From Micropepsaceae bacterium (GTDB lineage: Bacteria > Pseudomonadota > Alphaproteobacteria > Micropepsales > Micropepsaceae): a DNA stretch of 19,513 nucleotides. Below, piece after piece: positions 1 through 7,200 of the stretch. Location: the NCBI GenBank assembly GCA_025450355.1, contig JANWHR010000135.1, forward strand, positions 1 to 19,513, written 5' to 3'. A model generated the notes under the pieces. That model had not been told where the DNA came from and did not search any database. It saw only the letters and a program-made list of their open reading frames with translations. Made by a program: the position numbers and the translations under genes. Position 1 is the first letter of the stretch; each line of letters opens with the position of its first letter.

Positions 1-2
1 AA

Positions 3-446
3 CTCCGGTTCCCGTTGATCGTGGGCTTCCTTTATGCCTCCGGGATGATGCAGGACGCGGCGGAGAAGATCGATCACAGCCTTCCACCCGCACAACCTTT
101 CGCCAGCACGGACGACCTCGCGCACGGCGCCTATGTCGCGCTCGATTGCAAAGGCTGTCACAATGAATTCTTCTCCGGTGGCCCGATTTCCGGCGCGCCG
201 CCGAGCTGGCCGCCGGCAGCAAATCTTACGCCCGGACCCGGTAGCGTGCTGGTGCGCTATCCGAATCCGGAGGCGCTTGAGGCCATGTTCCGCAGCGGCA
301 AACGGCCCGATGGCAGCGCCGTCAACAGCGCGATGCCATTCGGGATGCTGGCCTATATCTCGGACGATGACGTGAAGGCGCTCTACGGCTTTTTAAAAGC
401 CCTTCCCGTGGCCAAACAGGGAGGCCGCCCGGACGCGCGGCCATAG
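3..446 (+). CDS. c-type cytochrome, C-terminal part (5' end outside window)
   Basis: The frame is open from the left edge and ends at TAG 444-446, so the true start lies upstream; a TTG at 15 is an unlikely start. The visible part begins with a short hydrophobic stretch (LIVGFLYASGMM) that could be the end of a membrane anchor. A single heme c attachment motif CKGCH follows, encoded near 149-163, and further on a Met in AMPFGM could be the distal heme ligand. The NLTPGPGS, PDG and SDDDVKALYGFLKALP stretches resemble the small cytochrome domains that accompany periplasmic dehydrogenases, where they pass electrons to the respiratory chain. It would be anchored in or exported to the periplasm. 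The partner enzyme is not in the window. It converges with the RND pump gene, with 18 bp between the stop codons. The cytochrome call is firm; the partner is unknown. Confidence 0.85.
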   Translation, partial: LRFPLIVGFLYASGMMQDAAEKIDHSLPPAQPFASTDDLAHGAYVALDCKGCHNEFFSGGPISGAPPSWPPAANLTPGPGSVLVRYPNPEALEAMFRSGKRPDGSAVNSAMPFGMLAYISDDDVKALYGFLKALPVAKQGGRPDARP

Positions 447-464
447 AACTGTCGCGCGGCCGTT

Positions 465-3400
465 TCAAACGTGAAGCCGGTCGCGGTCGCGTGCGACGAT
501 GGCGTAGAGGGCCGGCATCAGGAACACGCTGATCAGCAGGCGCGAGAACAACCCGCTGACGATCACCAGGGCAAATGGCCTTTGGCTGTCGGTGCCCACT
601 CCGGTTGCCAGCGCCGCGGGCAGCAAACCAAGCGCGGCGACCAGAGCGGTCATCATGATCGGTCGCAGCCGTATCACCGCGCCTTTTCGCACTGCTTCCG
701 CAACCGTCAGGCCATGCTTCCGAAGTTCATTGACGTAGGAAATATAAACCACGGCCGTCTGCACGGACACGCCGAACAGGGCGAGAAAACCGACGCCGGA
801 AGATACGGAAAATGGTGTGCCGGTCAGCCACAGCGCGGCCAACCCTCCGGCGGGCGCCGACAGGACCACGCCCAGAACCGTGATGAAGGGAAATTTGAAA
901 TTGCCATAGAGCGCAAACAGCAGAACGAAGATCAGCCCGATCGTGAGCGGTAGAATGACGTTCAGTTGCGCGCGCGACGCCGTGTAGTCGCTGTATTCGC
1001 CGCCCCAATCCATCCGGTAACCCAGCGGCAATGACACTTTGCGGTTTACCTGCGCGATCGCGTCATTGACGGCGCCGGCGAGGTCCCGCCCCTCGACCGA
1101 GAATTGAACGCCTATGTAGCGTGAATTGTCCTCCCGGTAGATCAATGAGGCGCCGTTCTGCACCTGGATGGTGGCGAATTCCTTTAACGGAATCTGCTGC
1201 CCGCCGCTGGTGGCGACGGGAATATTTTCGATCTCCTCCGGATTATCCCTGTACTGACGGTCAAGCCGCACAACAAGGTCGAACTGCTTTTCGCCCTGCA
1301 CCACCTGGGTTGCCACATCGCCGCCGATGGCGGTCTGGATCAGACCATTGATGTCTGAGACATTCAGACCGTAACGGGCGATTTTGGCGCGGTCGATATC
1401 GACCGTAAGGCTGGGTTGCCCCAGTTCGCGGACCAGAGTGACATTGCCGATTCCGCGCACCTGCCCCAGAACATCCTTGATCGCCTTGCCCTTCTGCTCG
1501 AGCGTCTGCAGGTCTGGTCCAAAGACCTTCACGGCAAGCGCGCTCTTTAGCCCGGTCTCCGCTTCATCCACGGCATCTTCCGCGGGTTGCGTGTAATTGA
1601 AAATGATTCCGGGGAATGCCCCGAGCCGCCGGTTGATCGCTGCGGTCAGCCCGGCCTTGTCGCGATAGGGGCCACGCCACTGGGCATAGGGTTTCAGGCC
1701 AACATAGAATTCGACATTGTAGAATCCGGTCGGATCGGTCCCGTCATCCGGGCGGCCCAGTTCTGAAGCCACCGTCGTGACCTCCGGAAAGGACTTCAGG
1801 ATCGTGCGGATCTGGGGCGTGATTTTCGCCGATTCATCGAATGAGATCGTGTAGGGCATGGTGGCGCGCACCCACAGCGCGCCTTCGTCCAGGTGCGGCA
1901 TGAATTCGGCGCCAATGAGCGGAATCAGCAGCAGGGATGCTCCGAATACGGCGGTGCAAACCAGCGTGGTTGCCCATGGGCTGAGAAGGCAGATATCGAG
2001 CAGGCGCGTGTAAATGGATCTGATGGCGTCGAATATGACGTTGCGCCGTTCACGAACGCCCTTGCGCATCAGCCATGAGCAAAGCACCGGCAAAAGGCCA
2101 ACCGTCACAATCAGCGATCCCACCAGAGCAAACACCATCGTGTCGGCCATGGGCTTGAACAGCGTGCCGGAAGGGCCGGTGAGTGCATAGATCGGCAGAA
2201 ATCCGGCGACGATGACGGCGATCGCATACAGTATCGGGCGATCCACCTCCGCTGCCGCGGCCCGGATAACCTCGATCAGGTTGGCCGGCCTTTGGCGCTG
2301 CAACGCCAGTTGGCGGAATATGTTCTCCACCATCACCACCGCGCCATCCACCAGGATGCCAAAATCTATCGCGCCGATGGAGAGCAGGTTTGCCGATGCG
2401 TGCTGGATATCGAGGCAGATGAAAGCGAAGAGCAGGGCGAGCGGAATCGTGACCGCAACGATCAGTCCGGCACGGAAATCAAACAGGAAGAAAATCAGGA
2501 TTGCGATCACCAATACCATGCCGCGCAGCAGATTGTTTTGCACCACCTGCCTGGTCAGCGTGATCAGATCGCTGCGGTCGTAGAACGGCACCACCTTGAT
2601 GTCTTTGGGAAGGACCTGGTCATTCAACTCCCTGGTTTTTGCCTCGACGCGCTTCAGAACGTCCTGCGTCTTTTCGCCGGTGCGCAGCAGGATGACGCCT
2701 TCCACGGCATCGTCTTTCGTTTCGTATCCGAACTCACCGAGGCGCGGCGCAATGCCGATCTCGACATGGCCCACATCCTTGATCAGAACCGGCGTGCCGT
2801 TGCTTACCGTCACGACGACGTTGCCGATATCTTCGGGCGTCTTCATCAGCCCAAGGCCGCGTACGTAGTAGAATTGGCCGCCCTGAGAGTAGAAACCGCC
2901 GCCGGCATTGCTGTTGTTCGCGCCCAGCGCGGTTTCAACCTGCTGCACGGAAAGTCCGACACCGGCGAGTTTCGCCGGATCCAGCAGTACCTGATATTGC
3001 ATGGTGCCGCCGCCGAATCCGGAATCGTCGGCGACGCCATCGACCGCACGATAGGCAGGTTCGATGGTCCAGTCCTCGAAGGTCTTCAATTCCATCGGGG
3101 AACGGTCGGGACTCTGCAGGACGTAGCGATAGATAAGTCCTGACGGCGAGAACAGCGGCGATACGGACGGCGTGATGCCCGAAGGAAGGCTGATGTCCGG
3201 CAGACGGTTGAACACCCGTTCGCGGGCAAAATAATTGTCCGTGCCTTCCGCGAAGGTCAGGATCACGTCCGACAAGCCGTAGAGCGAGATCGAACGGGCC
3301 GTGGTCATCGACGGAAGTCCGTTCATGGTCCTTTCGACCGGAATGGTGATCAGCCGCTCCACTTCCTCGGCAGCGTGACCCGGCCACTGCGTAATCACTT

Positions 3401-3584
3401 CGACCATGGGCGGCGAAAGGTCGGGATAGGCGTCGAGCGGCAGGCGATTCAGCGAACGCGTACCTGCAACCACCAGGACAAGGGCCAGCAGCAGCGTGAG
3501 CATCCGCTGCTTCAGACAAAAGCCGACAATCCGGTTCATCACCGAGGGCGAACGGGGAAGTTCAGCCGGCGGAAATTCGCTCAT
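465..3584 (-). CDS. HME-RND heavy-metal efflux pump, CzcA/CusA family inner-membrane subunit
   Basis: This 1039-residue protein has the normal length of a proton-driven heavy-metal RND transporter, with TM1 near residues 25-45 and two large periplasmic loops (about 46-350 and 555-870). The TM4 signature DFGILVDGAVVMVE carries D407, D413 and E420, with the same spacing as the essential D402/D408/E415 of Cupriavidus CzcA. By my hand alignment, the positions of the CusA methionine triad (M573, M623, M672) hold K587 or I588, N623 and E674, which argues against Cu(I)/Ag(I). The substrate is inferred to be a divalent cation such as Co, Zn, Ni or Cd, but is not proven. The start ATG at 3584 overlaps the TGA of the upstream adaptor gene (ATGA, 4 bp), so the two are probably translationally coupled. 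An internal Met16 (MNRIVGF) is closer to the usual family N-terminus and is an alternative start. It is the last gene of the efflux operon. Confidence 0.95.
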   Translation of the reverse strand: MSEFPPAELPRSPSVMNRIVGFCLKQRMLTLLLALVLVVAGTRSLNRLPLDAYPDLSPPMVEVITQWPGHAAEEVERLITIPVERTMNGLPSMTTARSISLYGLSDVILTFAEGTDNYFARERVFNRLPDISLPSGITPSVSPLFSPSGLIYRYVLQSPDRSPMELKTFEDWTIEPAYRAVDGVADDSGFGGGTMQYQVLLDPAKLAGVGLSVQQVETALGANNSNAGGGFYSQGGQFYYVRGLGLMKTPEDIGNVVVTVSNGTPVLIKDVGHVEIGIAPRLGEFGYETKDDAVEGVILLRTGEKTQDVLKRVEAKTRELNDQVLPKDIKVVPFYDRSDLITLTRQVVQNNLLRGMVLVIAILIFFLFDFRAGLIVAVTIPLALLFAFICLDIQHASANLLSIGAIDFGILVDGAVVMVENIFRQLALQRQRPANLIEVIRAAAAEVDRPILYAIAVIVAGFLPIYALTGPSGTLFKPMADTMVFALVGSLIVTVGLLPVLCSWLMRKGVRERRNVIFDAIRSIYTRLLDICLLSPWATTLVCTAVFGASLLLIPLIGAEFMPHLDEGALWVRATMPYTISFDESAKITPQIRTILKSFPEVTTVASELGRPDDGTDPTGFYNVEFYVGLKPYAQWRGPYRDKAGLTAAINRRLGAFPGIIFNYTQPAEDAVDEAETGLKSALAVKVFGPDLQTLEQKGKAIKDVLGQVRGIGNVTLVRELGQPSLTVDIDRAKIARYGLNVSDINGLIQTAIGGDVATQVVQGEKQFDLVVRLDRQYRDNPEEIENIPVATSGGQQIPLKEFATIQVQNGASLIYREDNSRYIGVQFSVEGRDLAGAVNDAIAQVNRKVSLPLGYRMDWGGEYSDYTASRAQLNVILPLTIGLIFVLLFALYGNFKFPFITVLGVVLSAPAGGLAALWLTGTPFSVSSGVGFLALFGVSVQTAVVYISYVNELRKHGLTVAEAVRKGAVIRLRPIMMTALVAALGLLPAALATGVGTDSQRPFALVIVSGLFSRLLISVFLMPALYAIVARDRDRLHV

Positions 3585-4735
3585 TGATTCTGCATGAACT
3601 GAACGAAGACGCCGCCTTCGGTGACAATCCGGTCGCCGGGTTTGAGGCCGGACGGAATGTCGTAGTGATCACCGCTGCGGTAGCCGAGCGTCACCCGCTG
3701 CCGTGCGAAACTTCCGTCCGGCTGGGAAACATAAACGAAGGGCAGATTCTCATCGTCGCGCAGAACGGCGGAATCGGGTATCAGGAGGCCCGTGTTCTGT
3801 TGCCGCCGGTTAATCTGTACACGCACATACATCTGCTTCTTGAGAGTTTCGCCGGGGTTGTTCGCCACCACGCGCACCGCGACCGATCTCGTGTTCGGAT
3901 CCTCCAGCGCAGCGACGTTTCCAACCGTCCCCGAAAATGTCCGGCCGTCAACTCCGGTGATCACCTGTGCCGGATCGCCCACGGATATGGAGGCGATGTC
4001 CGAATCGAAAATCTGGGTCATCACCCAAACCCGCGAGAGATCGGCGATGGTGAAGCAGGGGGTCGTTCCCGCAGTCAGGAGCTGACCGGGAGTGATCTGA
4101 CGTTCGACGACGGTGCCCGAAATCGGTGCCTTGATGACGCCGGCAACCGTGGCCGCCATCTTGCCCTGTTGAATGTCGGTAATCGCCTGCGGATCGACAT
4201 CCAGCGCGACCAGTGCCTGGTACGCAGCATCGCGGTCCGCCTCCGCGTTGGTGGCATCGGTCTGCGCCTGCTCCATCTCTTTCTGGGGCACGCCCTGGTG
4301 CTCGAACAGGTCTTTGTCGATGTCGGCAAGCTTGCGCAGCGTTTGCGCGGTCGTAATGGCTTTGCGATAGGTGCTGACCGCGCTGGCAAAATCCGGTGAT
4401 TGCACCAGGGCCAACGGATCGCCCTTGTTCACGTGCTGACCGATGGACACCAGCAGCCGGGTGACCGGACCGGAAATCGGCGCCAGCACGCTGGTGGACT
4501 GATCGGCGTCGAAATCGACAACTCCCGCCGCTTCAATGCTGCGCCGGTAAGCCGATTGCGCCACGGTGTAGAGCGTAATGTGCTGCCGTTGCTCGGGTGA
4601 GAGCGTGGCGTTCTTCGCGACCGGCTCCGGAGGTGTTTGCGCCTGCGTCGAATCCGCAGGCGAGCAGGCCGTGAGATAGATGGCCAGTAATGCTGCGCAA
4701 CTGGCCGCGGACGCTGCAAGGCCGCTAATGCGCAT
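3581..4735 (-). CDS. RND efflux periplasmic adaptor (membrane fusion lipoprotein)
   Basis: This is the 384-residue adaptor that would bridge the RND pump and the outer-membrane channel. The frame is open further upstream, to 4870, but the start at 4735 is preferred because it gives a lipoprotein signal peptide with lipobox LTAC (Cys24) and overlaps the end of the outer-membrane-factor gene by 11 bp. Domains in order: lipoyl half about residues 70-112 (APISGPV, GQHVNKGD), alpha-helical hairpin about 112-195, second lipoyl half about 195-232 (IKAPISGTV), beta-barrel about 233-305 (VWVMTQIFDSD), and membrane-proximal domain to the end (GLKPGDRIVTEG). This is the CzcB/CusB/HlyD_D23 type of architecture. 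There is no His-rich or Met-rich N-terminal extension of the sort some metal adaptors carry. It is probably co-transcribed with, and coupled to, the pump gene. Family and role are secure; the metal is not. Confidence 0.93.
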   Translation of the reverse strand: MRISGLAASAASCAALLAIYLTACSPADSTQAQTPPEPVAKNATLSPEQRQHITLYTVAQSAYRRSIEAAGVVDFDADQSTSVLAPISGPVTRLLVSIGQHVNKGDPLALVQSPDFASAVSTYRKAITTAQTLRKLADIDKDLFEHQGVPQKEMEQAQTDATNAEADRDAAYQALVALDVDPQAITDIQQGKMAATVAGVIKAPISGTVVERQITPGQLLTAGTTPCFTIADLSRVWVMTQIFDSDIASISVGDPAQVITGVDGRTFSGTVGNVAALEDPNTRSVAVRVVANNPGETLKKQMYVRVQINRRQQNTGLLIPDSAVLRDDENLPFVYVSQPDGSFARQRVTLGYRSGDHYDIPSGLKPGDRIVTEGGVFVQFMQNQ

Positions 4736-6251
4736 TGTTGGCCTCCGCCAGTTCGGGCCGATGCCACCAGCCGCCACCCAGCGCCTGATACAGCGCGGCA
4801 GTGTCGGCGAAGCGGTTGGCTTCGGCCTGCACCAGGGCAATGCGCGCCTGCTGATAGCTCTGTTGCGCATTCAGCAGATTGAGATAGCCGCTGTAGCCGT
4901 CCTCGACCTGCCGCTGCGCGATGTCCAGCGTCGTTTTCGTCGCCGTCTCCGCGGCGGCAGAGGCCTTCAATCCGTCGGCGTCCTGCTGCAACGCCACCAG
5001 AGTGTCGGCGACATTCTGAATCGCGTTCAGCACGGTGCTGCGATATTGCTCGGCTGCCTCGTCATACCCCGCGCGGGCGGCGCGCTCCTGATGCTTCAGC
5101 GTTCCGCCCTCGAAAATCGGTGCGGTCAGCGCCGCGCCAAGAGCCCAGAAGTTTGTGCCCGACGCGAACAACTGGCCGATGGCGAGCGCCGTGCTGCCTG
5201 CATCGGCGGTGAGCAGGATGTTGGGCAGCCGGTTCGCGACTGCCACTCCGATCTGGGCGCTTGCGGCGTGCAGATTTTCCTGGGCCTGCAGAACATCGGG
5301 CCGCTGCGCCACCAGTTCTGAAGGCAGACTCAGCGGAAGGTCGGTGGGAAGCTGCAGTGTCGTGAGATCGAAATTCGTGGCCGGTGCCTCGCTCGTATAG
5401 ACCCCGGCCAGCGTCGCCAGAAGGTCCCGCAACTGCGCCTGCTGTTTCAGCAGCGGAGGCAGCGTGGCCCGAGCCTGTTCCAGTTGCGCCTGCTGCGCGG
5501 CCAGATCGACGCGGCTCGCGTAACCCTTGTCGAGCTGGTACTGCAAGATCCGCACGATATTCTCATCGGTGGCGATCAGTTCTTTCGTGGCGTCAATCTG
5601 GCTTTGCAGGGCCGCGGCCTGAATGGCAGTCACAACCACGTTGGCCGTCAGCGTGGTATAGGCCGCCACCATCTGGTAGCGGACCGACTGTTCCTGCGCG
5701 TTCAGCGATTCCTGGGAGCGCCGGTTCAATCCGAAGACGTCCGGCGTGTAGGAAATGTTCAATTGCGGCGTGAACAGATCATATTGGAAAATGTTCGCGT
5801 TGGGCGTCGGCGCGATCAGCCCCGATTGCTTCTGGTGAAAGGCGGAGAACCCCGCCTGAACCGACGGAACAAATACGCCCTTATGGGCGAGCGCGTTTTC
5901 GTGAGCGACCCGAAGCGCGGCCTGCGCGGCCTTGAGATCATGATTTTTGGCGAGCGCGCTTTCGACCAGATCGTTGATCGATTGTGAATGGAACAGCGTC
6001 CACCAGTCGGCAGCCAGGTCTTTTCCGCGTGTGAAAGTCTGCGTGGCGCCCCCAGGCACATCGGGTGTCGTAGTTGTCGTTTTGGCGGGGGTTGCCCGAT
6101 AGTCGCTGACCGCCGGCGCCGCCGGCTTCTGGAAATCGGGTCCCACCGTGCAGGCAGCCAGCGGCAGCAAAATGAAAGCGGCCGCGGCAGACCGGAATCC
6201 GTGCAACCGGATGTCTCGTCCCGAAATACCATTTGTCTGAATCGTCTTCAT
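4725..6251 (-). CDS. RND efflux outer-membrane factor lipoprotein (NodT/OprM family)
   Basis: This 508-residue protein would be the trimeric TolC-like channel that carries substrate across the outer membrane. The frame is open upstream to 6329, but ATG 6251 is chosen because it has a good ribosome site (AGGAG about 10 nt upstream) and gives a clear lipoprotein signal: hydrophobic FILLPLAAC with the acylated Cys34. The mature start TVGPDFQKP is the classic N-terminus of NodT-type outer-membrane factors. Two repeated helical halves follow, rich in Ala, Gln and Leu (for example AAQAALRVAHEN and LNAQQSYQQARIALVQAEANR). Family hallmarks also include LPSELVAQRPDVLQAQENL and APIFEGGTL. It overlaps the adaptor gene by 11 bp and lies 114 bp downstream of the DUF2946-like gene. 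The specific substrate cannot be read from this subunit. Confidence 0.94.
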   Translation of the reverse strand: MKTIQTNGISGRDIRLHGFRSAAAAFILLPLAACTVGPDFQKPAAPAVSDYRATPAKTTTTTPDVPGGATQTFTRGKDLAADWWTLFHSQSINDLVESALAKNHDLKAAQAALRVAHENALAHKGVFVPSVQAGFSAFHQKQSGLIAPTPNANIFQYDLFTPQLNISYTPDVFGLNRRSQESLNAQEQSVRYQMVAAYTTLTANVVVTAIQAAALQSQIDATKELIATDENIVRILQYQLDKGYASRVDLAAQQAQLEQARATLPPLLKQQAQLRDLLATLAGVYTSEAPATNFDLTTLQLPTDLPLSLPSELVAQRPDVLQAQENLHAASAQIGVAVANRLPNILLTADAGSTALAIGQLFASGTNFWALGAALTAPIFEGGTLKHQERAARAGYDEAAEQYRSTVLNAIQNVADTLVALQQDADGLKASAAAETATKTTLDIAQRQVEDGYSGYLNLLNAQQSYQQARIALVQAEANRFADTAALYQALGGGWWHRPELAEANNAH

Positions 6252-6365
6252 TGATCCACCACTCCTGGAACGTCCGTGTCCGAACGATCCATTGGTCCGC
6301 CCGCCTGGCGGATTCCCGCCATGCGCCACAAACAGCAGCCGCGTCAGCGGCCGTGAAAGGGAGAT

Positions 6366-6761
6366 TTACGGAGTGGCAGGTGGTGCGCGACTTCGCTGAC
6401 CGAAGACAGCCGCGCTTTTGATGACCTGAAGAGTAACCGGTGCAGGAACGTGCTGGACCGAGGTGACAGGCGCGCGAAGCAATGGCGCCGCCGGCATGAA
6501 GAACAGGCCGCTATGGGCGATGGCCTGGCAGAAAGGGCAATCGAGGGGGCTGCTATCACCGGGCGCACCGCCACCCGCCGGATCGCCGGTGCTGATTTTG
6601 ACGATTCCCGGCGCGTCGAAATGCTGCGGCCAATGATGAATATGCGTCTGGGTGAAAAACGATTGCAGCGCAAATGCAAGCGCGACCAGCAGCGCGAGGA
6701 CGTTACGCGCCGTATCCGGACGAGTCCGGACATCAGAAGATCGCATTAAAATCGCGGCCAT
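6366..6761 (-). CDS. DUF2946-like small exported/membrane protein, Cys/His-rich
   Basis: This is a short first gene of the efflux operon. The start is uncertain: ATG 6761 (131 residues) or in-frame ATG 6746 (126 residues). Counting from 6746, a single hydrophobic segment at about 14-30 (NVLALLVALAFALQSF) would act as signal anchor. It is followed at once by TQTHIHHWPQH (H35, H37, H38, H42), a Gly/Pro-rich linker, and CPFCQAIAH (C70, C73, H78). The TQTHIH and CPxCQAIAH pattern is what I recognise as DUF2946, a family of unknown function often found beside metal genes in Proteobacteria. The exposed His and Cys residues would suit a periplasmic metal chaperone or sensor, but that is inference. 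The gene ends 114 bp before the outer-membrane-factor start and reads the same way. Confidence 0.72.
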   Translation of the reverse strand: MAAILMRSSDVRTRPDTARNVLALLVALAFALQSFFTQTHIHHWPQHFDAPGIVKISTGDPAGGGAPGDSSPLDCPFCQAIAHSGLFFMPAAPLLRAPVTSVQHVPAPVTLQVIKSAAVFGQRSRAPPATP

Positions 6762-7200
6762 CAGTTCCCAAAAAGCCCCAGCCGCTGCACTTATGCGCCA
6801 TTCGGTCGGGTTCCGCAATGATCCGGCCCTGTCTGATGGCGTGCGAGCAGGGCTCCAGCGTCGTGTTTTGGTATTGGATCACCCGCACGTGATCGGCTGG
6901 GTCAGCCGGACGTCATCGAGAAGAACGAGAGAAGAGAAGCGCGGAACGGCCGATTTGTGGCTAAGAAATTCTTAAATAATGGGTCCACTTCAAGCCACCA
7001 TGGGACAGGGCCGGAAACTCTGCCTGCCGGCGACCCAAAGTTTAGGACCAGCGCAGTAGCGCGCTGGCCGCAACGGATGCCGCCCAAAGCGCGTGCGAAA
7101 ATTGGCAGGACCTTGCCCCCGAGCGCGGTAACATGCAGCCCTTGGCCGCAAATAAAAATGGCCAAAGGATGAGGATGCAGGTGCCGGAGGAGATGAGCGA
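6762..7200. other. divergent intergenic region, no gene supported
   Basis: This 439-bp stretch separates the leftward efflux operon from the rightward GT-C-like gene. Frames crossing it are out of register with recognisable proteins and overlap the real genes. It holds the possible promoter at 6790-6818, a short inverted repeat (GATCA, 8 nt, TGATC; 6877-6894), a 6-bp hairpin (CGGCTG, GGT, CAGCCG; 6894-6908), and an AT-rich patch with AATAAT at 6975-6980 that could be a -10 for rightward transcription, though without a good -35. No riboswitch or MerR-type operator was recognised. Confidence 0.5.
6790..6818 (-). promoter_or_regulatory. possible sigma70-type promoter for the efflux operon
   Basis: On the minus strand, TTGCGG (6818-6813) and CATAAG (6795-6790) are separated by exactly 17 bp and lie 28 bp upstream of ATG 6761. 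The match is 3/6 to the -35 and 4/6 to the -10 consensus, so it is weak alone, but position and spacing fit. A transcript from here would have a leader of about 20 nt. Confidence 0.27.

Noticed and set aside
423..442. GGCCGC/GCGGCC inverted repeat at the end of the cytochrome gene as a terminator
   Set aside because: Only 6 bp, inside the coding region and not followed by a T-run; the local GC-rich codon pattern explains it.
2292..3143. Plus-strand 283-residue open frame opposite the RND pump
   Set aside because: Shadow of the conserved pump gene; composition His/Gln/Asp-rich without motifs.
3584..4399. Plus-strand 271-residue open frame opposite the adaptor
   Set aside because: Shadow of the adaptor gene, which has lipobox and lipoyl-domain motifs on the other strand.
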